DNA from: Terracoccus sp. 273MFTsu3.1
Lineage (GTDB): Bacteria; Actinomycetota; Actinomycetes; Actinomycetales; Dermatophilaceae
Assembly: GCF_000383675.1 (NCBI RefSeq)
Contig: NZ_KB911820.1
Coordinates: forward strand, 186,001 to 250,000
Direction: 5' to 3'
DNA length: 64,000 nt
Positions within the stretch are counted from its first letter, which is position 1, and the number at the start of each line of letters is the position of its first letter. A model generated the notes under the pieces. It did not search any database. It had not been told where the DNA came from and saw only the letters and a list, made by a program, of their open reading frames with translations. A program made the position numbers and the translations under genes. Shown in pieces: positions 39,310-48,399 of the stretch.

Positions 39310-40197
39310 TCAGGGGACGGGCGTGGCGGCCGCGAGCAGGCCCGGCGCGCCCGTCGTGCAGCTGCGCTCGACCGCCCAGGCGGTGCTGGCACCGGCCCTC
39401 GTGACGACGACGACGACCGCTGGACGACCGGCGAACGTGGCGAGGTCTGCCGAGACTGCCTCGGGCGCCGGGTCGGCGGCACCGACCGCGCCGATCTCCT
39501 CGAGGCACGCCTCGAGCCCGATCGGCGTCGCGATGGGCCCGATGCCCGGGGACTCGGCTGCCAGGTCGCGGATCGGCTGGCCCGGGTGGTCGAGCAGCTC
39601 ACGGGCCTGCGTGGCGAGCGTGCCGGCGGTGTATGCCGTCGTGCTGAGCTGGATGTGCAGACCACCGGGGGTGGCCGGCGGGCTGAGCGGGGACGTCGTG
39701 GCCCCGGAGGCGTACGTGTCGCCGACGACCGCCGCGCCGTTGGGCCGCTTGGTCACGTGCAGGGCGGAGGCGCCCACGGCGACGACGGCGGCCGCCGCGG
39801 CGACCGCAGCCACGAGGTAGATCGGCCTGGGGCGGTCGGCGCGGGTCGCCATCGCGAGGACGGAACCGTGGTCCGCGTCATCGGTCCCCGTGGCGTGCGG
39901 GCCGCCTCGCGAGGCGGACAGCGGTCCGGGGTCGACCCGCAGCCGGGCCGCGTCGAGCAGGGCGCCGGAGATGCGCTCGGACACGGCGGCGGGCATCGGT
40001 CCCGGGTCGGCCGCCCCGGCGAGCAGGGTCCGCACCTGCTCCTCGACGTCCGGGTCGAGGCGGGGCTCGGGGGCATCGTCCGCGACCTCGTGGTCGAGCC
40101 CGTCGAGCGGGGCGCGAGGGGCCGGCTCGGTCGCGGCACGCCCGTCGGGGTCGCGGACGCGGGGGTCGGGCTCAGGGGTGTGCGCGGACTCGTCCAC
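39310..40197 (-). CDS. Putative anti-sigma factor of SigM (RsmA position)
   Basis: A 295-residue single-pass membrane protein. GTG 40197 follows GAAGGA with an 8-base gap. The cytoplasmic part (1-125) is charged and Pro/Asp-rich, with a helical stretch near 48-88 (DVEEQVRTLLAGA); a membrane segment spans about 126-148 (PIYLVAAVAAAAAVVAVGAS), and about 145 residues lie outside. I see no HxxxCxxC zinc motif. Its place after sigM matches rsmA in mycobacteria, so an anti-sigma role is inferred by position and topology. It is separated from sigM by a 219-bp gap holding a GTATGCC copy at 40248-40254. Confidence 0.68.
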   Translation of the reverse strand: MDESAHTPEPDPRVRDPDGRAATEPAPRAPLDGLDHEVADDAPEPRLDPDVEEQVRTLLAGAADPGPMPAAVSERISGALLDAARLRVDPGPLSASRGGPHATGTDDADHGSVLAMATRADRPRPIYLVAAVAAAAAVVAVGASALHVTKRPNGAAVVGDTYASGATTSPLSPPATPGGLHIQLSTTAYTAGTLATQARELLDHPGQPIRDLAAESPGIGPIATPIGLEACLEEIGAVGAADPAPEAVSADLATFAGRPAVVVVVTRAGASTAWAVERSCTTGAPGLLAAATPVP

Positions 40198-40416
40198 GGA
40201 TGTGGTCCTTCGGGCAGAGCGTGCGGTGGTCGTACGGGCAGGCAGGGGTATGCCGGTCGCCGTGGTTTCGACGGCCCCCTGTGGCCGTCGGGTTCCACCG
40301 GATTCAACCATTGTTCGGCCGACACCCCAGCAGTGCCCGAGCGGTGGCCGACCGACCCAGGAGGACGACCGGTCACCGGTCGTCCCGTACCCCTTGGGGG
40401 CCGGACGTGGACTCGG

Positions 40417-40989
40417 TCAGTCCCGCTCGACGGGACGGACGCCGGGCGTGAGCCCGAGGTGCTGGGCCAGGGCCGCGCGTCCTCGGGCGCACCGCGACTT
40501 GATGGTCCCCTCGGCCACGCCGAGGATGACCGCGGCCTCGGCCACCGGCACGGCGTGCATGTCGACGAGCACGAGCGCCGCCCGCTGCCCTTCGGGGAGC
40601 TTGGCGAGGGCCTCCTGGATGTCGAGGCGCACCTCCGTCGAGGCGTGGTGGTCGTGCCGGTCGGCGAGCTCGTACTCGGGCAGCTCGGCGGTCGGCTTGC
40701 GACGGCGGAGCCGGTCGAGGCAGGCGTTGACGATGATGCGGTGCAGCCACGTGGTGACGGCCGCCTCGCCGCGGTAGGACTCGGCACGGCGGAAGGCCGC
40801 GATGAAGCCGTCCTGGACGCAGTCGGCCGCGAGCTCGGGGTCCCGCACCGTGCGCAGGGCGACGGCCCACATCCGGTCCTTGTGCCGGCGGAAGAGCTCG
40901 GCGAAGGCATGGTCGTCACCGTCGACGTGCAGTGCCAGCAGCTCCCGGTCGCTCAGGTCGGCGATCGGGGCGGCAACCCCCGGGGTCAC
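40417..40989 (-). CDS. sigM: RNA polymerase sigma factor SigM
   Basis: A 190-residue group-IV sigma factor. Region 2 (FAELFRRHKDRMWAVALRTV, then ADCVQDGFIAAFRRAESYRG) and region 4 (LPEGQRAALVLVDMHAVPVA, then GTIKSRCARGRAALAQHL) are both complete. GTG 40989 starts two bases after the stop of the pseudokinase gene and has no strong ribosome site, which suggests translational coupling. The order pseudokinase-sigM-anti-sigma-trxB-trxA-cwlM matches the mycobacterial Rv3910-Rv3915 block, supporting SigM. Confidence 0.9.
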   Translation of the reverse strand: MTPGVAAPIADLSDRELLALHVDGDDHAFAELFRRHKDRMWAVALRTVRDPELAADCVQDGFIAAFRRAESYRGEAAVTTWLHRIIVNACLDRLRRRKPTAELPEYELADRHDHHASTEVRLDIQEALAKLPEGQRAALVLVDMHAVPVAEAAVILGVAEGTIKSRCARGRAALAQHLGLTPGVRPVERD

Positions 40990-40991
40990 GG

Positions 40992-42950
40992 TCAGCGCAC
41001 CGTCACTTCGCTGATCTGCGCGCGGTAGTGGTTCGCGGCCTCGGCGGGCGCCGCCTTGGTGACGATGACGAGGATCTTGCTCGCCGGCTGGAGCTGACCG
41101 CCGGCCTTGATGACGACGGTGCCGTTGGCCTTCTTCATCGAGCCGATCTTCTGGGCGCCGTCGAGCGACTTCGTCGAGCCGGAGTCGGTGGCGTAGACGG
41201 TGACGTTCTGCTCGGCGGGCAGGACGAGCTCCACCTCCTTGACGACGGTGGGCGCGCTGAGGTCGAGCAGGATCCCGACGCCGTCCTTGTTGCCGTTGAA
41301 GGAGGCGGTGCCGTACCAGCGGGAACGCCACTCGGTGCTCGGGTCGCCGTCGTAGGTCAGCTTGACGTTCTGGTCGGCCTCGGTGCCGTCCTCGGGGTCG
41401 AAGCCGGTGCCGCCGACGACGCTGACCGGCGCGGCCGGGGGCGCCTGGGTCGTGCTCGGGGGCGCCTGGGTCGGCGTGCCCTGTGCCTGCGTGGCGGCGG
41501 GGGTGCGTGTCTTGGTCACCGTGACGGCAGGAGCCGGGCCGTCGTGCTGGCCGATCTTCATGACGTTGTTGATGCCGATGAAGAGCGCGATGAGCACGAG
41601 CACCCCGACGATCGCGAGCGCGATACGGGACTGGGCACCGCTGGGCGCCTCCGGGGCCTCGCGGCCGAAGACGGGAAGTGGCGGCTCGAGGCGGGTCGCG
41701 GGGGCATCGTCGAGCGCGTCGACGAGGCCGATGTCCTCGCCGTCGAAGTCGTCGTCGTGGGCGGAGCGGCGCTCGGCGGCCCGTGCTGCGGCCTTGTCCG
41801 CGGCGGCGCGGGCGAACGAGCCGACCTTGTCGCCGATGGCACCGGCGACGCCGGCGGCTGCCGCCCCGGCTGCGGCGACGCCGCCCTGGAGCCGCTCGGT
41901 GGTGGCGCCGCGTGAGGGCGTCGTCCCTGACTGTCCGTCGGGGACGCTCTCGAAGAAGATCGTGCTGGCCTGGCCGGAGTCGCCGGCCGCGCCCGTCATC
42001 GATGCACCGGCGGCACCGGCGGCACCGGCCGCCCCAGCAGCGCCGACCGCCGCGGCACCGGCGCGCACCGACGGCATGACGCGCGTCGGCTCGAGCGACT
42101 CGCGGTCGTCACGACTGCGCAGGCCGATGCCGGTGGCGCCGTCCGACGACGCCTGCTCGCTGGGCCACGGGGCGATCTGCAGGGCGAGGTCGCCGGGCGA
42201 GACCGGTCCACGCCGGCCACCGCCGAGGGTCATCCGACAGATGAGGTCGAGGTCGTTGGGCACGCCCACGGCGATCTCGGAGGGGGCGGCCACGCCGCCG
42301 ACGATGGTCGGGGCCGCCTCGAGGCCCACCGGGCCGCCTGCGGGGATCAGCCCGTCGTCGACGGACACCATGGGCCAGCGACCGGTGAGGCCGGCATACG
42401 CGATCTTGACGAGGCCGACCGCGTCGGCGCGGGACGCCCGCTCGTCGGAGAGCCGGTCGGCGTCGGTGAGGGCGGCCTCGGTGGCGAGGCCGCGCACCTT
42501 GACCGCGCCGTCGGACATGCGCAGGAGCGAGCTCGGCGTCAGGGCGAGGTGGTGCAGGCCCCGGTGGGTCGCCTTGTCGAGGGCGGTGGCGGCCTCGCCC
42601 GTCAGGCGGCGCACCTCGTCGGGCGACAGGCCGCCGCTCTGCAGCAGGTGCGAGAGGGGCACGGCGCCGGTCAACGGCTCCTCGACGATGAAGCCGACAC
42701 CCTGATCGGTGCCCACGTCGAGGACCCGCACGAGACGGGAGTCCTCGATGCCCGCGGCGCGGCGGGCCGCATCGAGGGCGGCGGCGGCGACCGACGAACC
42801 GGCCGGGAAGCAGACGAGCACGACCTCGCGCTCGAGGGTGTGGTCGTTGGCACGCCAGCGCTCGTGGTGGGTGCCCTCGGAGGTGCGCAGCGTGACCGCA
42901 TAGCGGCCGCCCAGGACGGATCCGGGTCCGACTCCCTGCACGTGCGTCAC
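40992..42950 (-). CDS. Membrane pseudokinase with discoidin-like C-terminal domain (MurJ tail homologue)
   Basis: A 652-residue protein. Residues 1-280 resemble a Ser/Thr kinase fold but lack catalytic residues: the HRDLKPxN loop is replaced by HLALTPSSLLRMSDGAVKV, and no DFG remains. A disordered Ala/Gly-rich segment follows, then one membrane segment (about 442-463, ALAIVGVLVLIALFIGI). The extracytoplasmic domain of about 150 residues resembles a discoidin/galactose-binding fold (FDPEDGTEADQNVKLTYDGD, then STEWRSRWYG). In mycobacteria these two parts form the C-terminal half of MviN/MurJ; here they stand alone. GTG 42950 follows GAGG. It lies 55 bases after DUF6049. Confidence 0.88.
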   Translation of the reverse strand: MTHVQGVGPGSVLGGRYAVTLRTSEGTHHERWRANDHTLEREVVLVCFPAGSSVAAAALDAARRAAGIEDSRLVRVLDVGTDQGVGFIVEEPLTGAVPLSHLLQSGGLSPDEVRRLTGEAATALDKATHRGLHHLALTPSSLLRMSDGAVKVRGLATEAALTDADRLSDERASRADAVGLVKIAYAGLTGRWPMVSVDDGLIPAGGPVGLEAAPTIVGGVAAPSEIAVGVPNDLDLICRMTLGGGRRGPVSPGDLALQIAPWPSEQASSDGATGIGLRSRDDRESLEPTRVMPSVRAGAAAVGAAGAAGAAGAAGASMTGAAGDSGQASTIFFESVPDGQSGTTPSRGATTERLQGGVAAAGAAAAGVAGAIGDKVGSFARAAADKAAARAAERRSAHDDDFDGEDIGLVDALDDAPATRLEPPLPVFGREAPEAPSGAQSRIALAIVGVLVLIALFIGINNVMKIGQHDGPAPAVTVTKTRTPAATQAQGTPTQAPPSTTQAPPAAPVSVVGGTGFDPEDGTEADQNVKLTYDGDPSTEWRSRWYGTASFNGNKDGVGILLDLSAPTVVKEVELVLPAEQNVTVYATDSGSTKSLDGAQKIGSMKKANGTVVIKAGGQLQPASKILVIVTKAAPAEAANHYRAQISEVTVR

Positions 42951-43005
42951 CCTCCCTCGTCATGTCGTGCGCGGATGCGTGGCTCGCCACCCATCCTAGG
43001 CCGAC

Positions 43006-45393
43006 TCAGGCGTGATCCCGGTCGTCCGCATCGCCGAGCGCTTCGTGTGCCGCGGTGACGGCCTCGATGTCGGCGATCTCGTCGACGCGCGAGGTGCCCT
43101 TGACCACGGCGCGGATGACGCCGGCGAGCAGGACGAGTCCGACGAGGATGCCGCCGACCCAGTAGATGGCGGCGTCGAGCGGGTTGGCCGAGACGGGGAT
43201 CGTGGCGGGCGAGCCGATCTGGGTGCCGTCCGCGGTGGTGAGGAAGGCGCGGATCTCGGCGCGACCGGCGGCCACCGCGGCGACCTCGACGGGGACGTTG
43301 GTGCGCGAGGACGGTCCGATCGTCACGGGTCCGGGCTGCTCGACGATCCGGATGCGGGGATTGTCGGGCACGAGCCTCAGGCGGATGTCCTCGACGGTGT
43401 AGTCGAGACCGTTCTCGACCGTGATCCGCAACGTGCCGTTCTCGGCGAGCAGGTTGATCGTGCTCGTGCGCGGCACGACGCGGATGGCGCTCGTCGCGGC
43501 CTTGATGTCGGCGTCGACCGAGTTGGCCAGGGTGACCCACCCGGCCGGGTTCCAGCGCCACCGCGCGCTCGCGAGCTCGTCGAGCACCTCGCGGTAGGTG
43601 CGCTCGAACTCCTCGCCGTCGCGCAGCACCGACGAGACGCTGAGGAGCGTGTCGCGCTGCTCGGCCATCCGGGCGAGGCGGCGCGCGTTGAGCACCGGCT
43701 TCGGGGCGGCGGAGGCGACGGCCGTGGTGGGCCTCGTCTGCGGCACGGCCTTGTCGTTGCCGCTGTCGGTCAGCAGCGACGCGGCGTCGACGGTCTCGAG
43801 CCAGGGGGCGCTCGACGTGGCCGCGAGGAAGGTCGCGAGGTCGGCGGCGTCGGGGTCGTAGGTGCGCGGAGCGGTGACGAGCACGGAGCGCGGCGTGCCG
43901 GCGCGCTCGCCGAGCAGCACGAGCGTCTCGGCGAGGTAGCGCTGCACCGACAGGACGGGGCTGGGGTCGGTGCGCTTCGGGAGCAGCGCGGACAGACGCG
44001 TGTCGTATGCCAGCAGCCGGGTCCCGCTCGACGTGACCCGGCGGGCCGTCGGGGTGTAGGCCGTCTCCTTCGTGACGGCCGCGGCGTTGACGACGATCCC
44101 GGCCGCCTTCTTGACCGTCGTGCCGGACAGGAGCGTCTTGATGCCCTGCTCGCGCCCGGCGGGCAGGAGGCCGTCGACCGGCCAGACGATGTCGCTCCGG
44201 GCCGGCTGCCCGAGGCGGGCCGCGAGGGTGGAGGCCCGGCTGACGAGGTCGCGCACGAGGGAGTTCGCCGGGTCGACGCCGACCGTGGCGGCGATGTCGG
44301 CGTCGGCGTACGGCAGGGCCCAGACGCTGCGCCCGCTCAGCTGCGTGACGACCGCGTCGCCGAGGCGGGCGATGGCCAGCGTGGCCTCGGACGGGGTGCC
44401 GGCCGGCGGCGTGGTCGACGTCGTGGGGGGTGTCGTGGGGGGTGCCGACGGGGTGGGGGTGGTGCCGTCGGGGGCTGGGGTGCTCGTCCCGGCCGCCGGG
44501 GCCGGGGTGCCCGTGGTGCCCGTGGGGCTCGGGGAGGGAGCCCCCGAGGTGCCGGACGGTGCCGGCGCGGTGGTGCCGGTGCCGCCGGTCGTCGGCGTCC
44601 CGCTCGGGGTCGGACCGGTCGTCCCGGAGCCGGCGCCCACGTCGGGACCGAGCACGGACGGGTCGACCGCGAGGTCGACGGGCGTGCCACGCGTGCCCTC
44701 GAGGATGCGGGCCACCCGCGAGTCGGGGCCGATCGCCTGCTCCCACGCAGCCAGACGGGCCGCGTCGTCGCGCGAGGCGAGTGCGACGGCGGGGTCGAGG
44801 GTCACGGGCAGGACCGTCGCGACCTTGAGCGGGACGTACTCCTTGCGGCCGTTCCAGGCGATGAAGGTGCGCGTCATGCCGGTGGGCTCGCTCGCGCCCT
44901 CCTGGACGACCTCGACCGAGATCGGCAGCGCCGCGAAGGCGTCGTCGGACCGCAGCCGCTCCCACGGGACCGTCGCGGTGAAGGGCTTCGTCTGTCCGGC
45001 GGCGACCGTGGCCAGCGACGTCGTGTCGACGGTGCGGCCGGACGTCTCGGTGCGACCCGTGGCCCAGTCGTCGAGGGCGCTGCGCTGGTTGACCGTCACG
45101 TCACCGCGCACGACCCGTACCTCGGGGCCCGAGAGCGGACCGGTGAGCGGGGCGGTGACGGTGCCGGTGATCGTGACGTCCTTGCCGGGCCCGACGACGG
45201 ACGGTGTCAGCGTGTCGAGCACGATGACGGCGACGTCCTTGGCGGGCACCACGGCGGCTCGGTGGGTGGCTGACGAACCGGGCCGGGCGGCATACGTGCT
45301 CGGCCCGGCGGGGGACGGGACGGCGCTCGCGGACGGACCGACGGACAGGCCGAGCGCCGCGAGCGTGGCGGCCGTGGCGGTCAGTCGGCGCAT
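43006..45393 (-). CDS. DUF6049 family secreted/anchored protein
   Basis: A 795-residue membrane protein. ATG 45393 (GGAG upstream) gives a signal peptide (RRLTATAATLAALGLSVGPS), followed by a large extracellular region. It contains a Thr/Pro/Gly-rich linker around residues 235-335 (TPSGTPTTGGTGTT and repeats) and a later beta-rich part (TINLLAENGTLRITVENGLD). A membrane segment lies near 745-770 (YWVGGILVGLVLLAGVIRAV), followed by a short acidic tail ending DDRDHA. It occupies the place of Rv3909 in mycobacteria, next to mutT4. Function is unknown. No MurJ lies between this gene and the pseudokinase, although relatives usually have it there. Confidence 0.85.
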   Translation of the reverse strand: MRRLTATAATLAALGLSVGPSASAVPSPAGPSTYAARPGSSATHRAAVVPAKDVAVIVLDTLTPSVVGPGKDVTITGTVTAPLTGPLSGPEVRVVRGDVTVNQRSALDDWATGRTETSGRTVDTTSLATVAAGQTKPFTATVPWERLRSDDAFAALPISVEVVQEGASEPTGMTRTFIAWNGRKEYVPLKVATVLPVTLDPAVALASRDDAARLAAWEQAIGPDSRVARILEGTRGTPVDLAVDPSVLGPDVGAGSGTTGPTPSGTPTTGGTGTTAPAPSGTSGAPSPSPTGTTGTPAPAAGTSTPAPDGTTPTPSAPPTTPPTTSTTPPAGTPSEATLAIARLGDAVVTQLSGRSVWALPYADADIAATVGVDPANSLVRDLVSRASTLAARLGQPARSDIVWPVDGLLPAGREQGIKTLLSGTTVKKAAGIVVNAAAVTKETAYTPTARRVTSSGTRLLAYDTRLSALLPKRTDPSPVLSVQRYLAETLVLLGERAGTPRSVLVTAPRTYDPDAADLATFLAATSSAPWLETVDAASLLTDSGNDKAVPQTRPTTAVASAAPKPVLNARRLARMAEQRDTLLSVSSVLRDGEEFERTYREVLDELASARWRWNPAGWVTLANSVDADIKAATSAIRVVPRTSTINLLAENGTLRITVENGLDYTVEDIRLRLVPDNPRIRIVEQPGPVTIGPSSRTNVPVEVAAVAAGRAEIRAFLTTADGTQIGSPATIPVSANPLDAAIYWVGGILVGLVLLAGVIRAVVKGTSRVDEIADIEAVTAAHEALGDADDRDHA

Positions 45394-45446
45394 GAGGCGG
45401 CTCCCGCGGCGCCCCCTCGTGTCGGGACGCCGCGACCCTCGAAGGA

Positions 45447-45932
45447 TCACGCCGTCCCCGCCAGCCGGTTCCACGCCGCCTGCGCGATGCGGCGCTCGTT
45501 GGGGAAGGTGAGCCTGCGGTGCACCTCGTCGAGGCGCATCCAGGCGACGTCGATGGCCTCGTGGTCGGGGTCGTTCTCGATGGAGAGCTCACCGCCCGTG
45601 GCCTCGAGGAGGTAGTGGTGCACGAACTTGTGGACGCGCTTGTTCGACGTCGCGAACCAGTAGTCGATGGTGCCGAGCTCGACGAGGACGCGGCCCACGA
45701 TGCCGGTCTCCTCGGCCACCTCGCGCGCGGCCGTCTCGACGAGCGTCTCGCCCGGCTCGACGTGACCCTTGGGCAGACACCACTCGACGCGGCCGGCCCG
45801 GTTGCGCCGGGCGATGATCGCGATGAGGGCCAGACCCTCCTGCACGTCCACGACGATGCCGCCGGCAGAGCGCTCCTCGACGGCGGGCAGACGCCTCCCC
45901 GGCACGGGGCTGGGGACGGGCTGCGCGCTCAC
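45447..45932 (-). CDS. NUDIX hydrolase (MutT4 position)
   Basis: A 161-residue NUDIX enzyme. The Nudix box runs from GHVEPGETL through AAREVAEETG (56-77), with the metal-binding REVAEETG core. Relatives hydrolyse oxidised or other nucleoside diphosphate derivatives. GTG 45932 starts MSAQPVPSP; a GGTGGCGAT lies upstream. In mycobacteria mutT4 occupies this position between pcnA and Rv3909. It probably forms an operon with DUF6049, since the gap is 53 bases. It is divergent from pcnA. Confidence 0.92.
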   Translation of the reverse strand: MSAQPVPSPVPGRRLPAVEERSAGGIVVDVQEGLALIAIIARRNRAGRVEWCLPKGHVEPGETLVETAAREVAEETGIVGRVLVELGTIDYWFATSNKRVHKFVHHYLLEATGGELSIENDPDHEAIDVAWMRLDEVHRRLTFPNERRIAQAAWNRLAGTA

Positions 45933-46121
45933 ATCGCCACCATAACGGGCGAGGCGCGGAGCGCTCTCGTCGTCGGGGAGACCCCGCACGCGAGGTGCGC
46001 CGACCGGCGTGTCCGGGGCGGCGTCGGTCGGTCCCCGTCGACTCGCGGCGCGAACGCATGGCCCACCCCCACGCGTACGCGCGCGGTCAGGGGCAGCGCG
46101 AACGCTCACTAGGCTGGTCGG

Positions 46122-47621
46122 GTGCCTGACCGTTCCGACACGTCCCTCGCCGACAGCCACGAGCCGGCCGACGCCGGTCTCCCGCTCCTGCGGGCCGCCG
46201 TCGCCCGGCTCGCACCCGTGCTGCCCCTGCTGACCGAGCTGGGGGAGCGGTTCGCAGCCGCCGGGCACGAGCTGGCCCTCGTCGGCGGGCCGGTGCGCGA
46301 CGCCTTCCTGGGGCGTGTCTCACCGGACCTCGACCTCACCTCCGACGCCCGACCCGACGACATCCTCGCGCTCGTCGTCGGATGGGCCGACGCGCACTGG
46401 GACATCGGTCGCGAGTTCGGCACCATCGGGCTGCGCAAGGGCTCGCACGTCATCGAGATCACGACCTACCGCGCCGACACCTACGACCGCACGTCGCGCA
46501 AGCCCGAGGTGATGTTCGGCGACACCCTCGAGGGCGACCTCGTCCGGCGCGACTTCACCGTCAACGCCATGGCGATCCGGCTGCCCGGCCTGGAGTTCGT
46601 CGACGTCCACGGCGGACTGTCCGACCTCGTGCGGCAGCGCCTCATGACACCGGCTGCGCCCGAGGAGTCCTTCGCCGACGACCCGCTGCGGATGATGCGG
46701 GCCGCGCGCTTCGCCTCACAGCTCGGCTTCGACGTCGCGCCCGAGGTGCGGGCCGCGATGGTCGAGCGGGCCGGCACGCTCTCGATCATCTCGGCCGAAC
46801 GGGTTCGCGACGAGTTCACCAAGCTGCTCCTGTCGCCCCAGCCCCGGCTGGGTCTGACCCTCCTCGTCGACACCGGCCTCGCCGACGTCTTCCTGCCCGA
46901 GCTGCCCGCGCTGCGCCTCGAGCTCGACGAGCACCACCGGCACAAGGACGTCTACGACCACTCGCTCATCGTCCTCGAGCAGGCCATCGACCTCGAGGGC
47001 GCCGCCGACGGTCCGCCGGAGTCGGTGCCCGGCCCCGACCTCGTGCTGCGCCTCGCCGCTCTGCTCCACGACATCGGCAAGCCCGCCACCCGGCGCTTCG
47101 AGGACGGTGGGGGTGTCTCCTTCCACCACCACGAGCTCGTCGGCGCCAAGCTCGCGAGCAAGCGGATGAAGGCGATGCGCTTCGACAAGGACACGACCAA
47201 GCAGGTCGCGCGCCTCGTCGAGCTGCACCTGCGGTTCCACGGCTACGGCGACGGTCAGTGGACCGACTCGGCCGTCCGGCGCTACGTCAACGACGCCGGG
47301 CCGCTGCTGACGCGCCTGCACCGCCTGACGCGGTCGGACTGCACGACGCGCAACGCCCGCAAGGCGCAGCGGCTGTCGCGGGCCTACGACGACCTCGAGC
47401 AGCGCATCGAGCGCCTCGCGGCCGAGGAGGAGCTCGCGAGCGTCCGTCCCGAGCTCAACGGCAACGAGATCGCCGAGGCCCTGGCCATCCGCCCCGGGCC
47501 GGTGCTGGGGGAGGCCTACGACTTCCTCCTGTCGGTCCGCCTCGACGACGGACCCATCGGCAAGGACGCCGCCCGCGAGAAGCTGCTCGCCTGGTGGGCC
47601 GCCCGCGAGTCGGTGGGCTGA
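46122..47621 (+). CDS. CCA tRNA nucleotidyltransferase (PcnA family)
   Basis: A 499-residue enzyme that adds or repairs the 3' CCA of tRNAs. The nucleotidyltransferase motifs are LVGGPVRDAFLG and the catalytic SPDLDLTS, followed by RRDFTVNAMA and ERVRDEFTKLL. An HD domain (LLHDIGKPATRR) follows in the second half, as in actinobacterial PcnA. The start is GTG 46122. TAGGCT at 46110-46115 is a good -10 box whose position makes the transcript start at the GTG, so a leaderless mRNA is likely. It is divergent from the NUDIX gene. Confidence 0.93.
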   Translation: MPDRSDTSLADSHEPADAGLPLLRAAVARLAPVLPLLTELGERFAAAGHELALVGGPVRDAFLGRVSPDLDLTSDARPDDILALVVGWADAHWDIGREFGTIGLRKGSHVIEITTYRADTYDRTSRKPEVMFGDTLEGDLVRRDFTVNAMAIRLPGLEFVDVHGGLSDLVRQRLMTPAAPEESFADDPLRMMRAARFASQLGFDVAPEVRAAMVERAGTLSIISAERVRDEFTKLLLSPQPRLGLTLLVDTGLADVFLPELPALRLELDEHHRHKDVYDHSLIVLEQAIDLEGAADGPPESVPGPDLVLRLAALLHDIGKPATRRFEDGGGVSFHHHELVGAKLASKRMKAMRFDKDTTKQVARLVELHLRFHGYGDGQWTDSAVRRYVNDAGPLLTRLHRLTRSDCTTRNARKAQRLSRAYDDLEQRIERLAAEEELASVRPELNGNEIAEALAIRPGPVLGEAYDFLLSVRLDDGPIGKDAAREKLLAWWAARESVG

Positions 47622-47856
47622 GGGTCCGGCCAATCTCGGGCTGCGTGCGTGGGCCGAGGGGCCGCGCGGTCCGCGGTTGGGGAGTTCTCCCCATCGCGGC
47701 GCCGGGGCGCGCGGTCGTACGCTCGACGGGACCTCGTCCCCGCGCCTCCACGGTCGCCGGGACGGTGCGTCACCCGATCTGACACGGCATTCCGTGAATG
47801 ATTGACTGACCGCGCCGTCCCCGACCCCCGCGGGAACGACCGAAAGGAACGAGCCC

Positions 47857-48399
47857 ATGAGCACCCTCGCCTACCCGAGCGCCGACTTCCCGGGCCAGCC
47901 GTCGGTGGCCCTCGAGGTGCCGGAGGGCTGGGAGCCCGCGCATGCACCGGGCACGACGATGGCGGCGCGACTCCCGCGCGAGGGGGCGTTCGCACCCAAC
48001 GTCGTCGTCACGATCGAGCAGTGCGGGCCGTCCTTCCGCATCGAGGACTCCCTCGAGCAGATCGCCTCCCTCGCCACCTCGCGGGGCGGGGCCGTGTCCG
48101 AGCCGTATGCCGCCGACCTCGGTGGCGCGCAGTTCGTCGGCTGCGACGCGACGTGGCCCGACGCGGACGTCGAGACCGTCCTGCAGGCCAACCTCTTCCA
48201 CCTCGTGACCTCCGGGGCGTCCGCCTCGGCCGATGCCCCGGCACACCTCGTGCAGCTGACCGGCGCCGTGGGTGGCGCCGACGCCGTGGCCGACTACGAG
48301 CTCATCCGCCAGGTGCTGACGACGGCGCGCGTCACCCCGTGGGGCGCCGCTGCCGACACGGACGCCGGCGCTGCCACCGACGTGGACGTGGACGCATGA
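47857..48399 (+). CDS. LpqN/LpqT-family-like protein
   Basis: A 180-residue protein resembling the LpqN family (PsbP/Mog1-like fold): SVALEVPEGWEPAHAPGTTM, VVVTIEQCGPSFRIE, LVQLTGAV and a final DYELIRQVLTTAR. Unlike mycobacterial LpqN it has no lipoprotein signal peptide or lipobox, so it is probably cytoplasmic. It is the first gene of the phospho-signalling cluster and its stop overlaps the phosphatase ATG. A 235-bp gap upstream contains a weak TTGACTG-type element but no confirmed promoter. Function is unknown. Confidence 0.68.
   Translation: MSTLAYPSADFPGQPSVALEVPEGWEPAHAPGTTMAARLPREGAFAPNVVVTIEQCGPSFRIEDSLEQIASLATSRGGAVSEPYAADLGGAQFVGCDATWPDADVETVLQANLFHLVTSGASASADAPAHLVQLTGAVGGADAVADYELIRQVLTTARVTPWGAAADTDAGAATDVDVDA

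Noticed and set aside
41000..43000. Active kinase annotation for the protein at 40992-42950
   Set aside because: The catalytic HRD aspartate and DFG motif are missing, so it is described as a pseudokinase.
42947..44965. 672-codon minus-strand frame overlapping DUF6049, considered as the missing murJ
   Set aside because: It is an alternative frame of the DUF6049 gene, Arg/Pro/His-rich with no membrane segments, so not a flippase.
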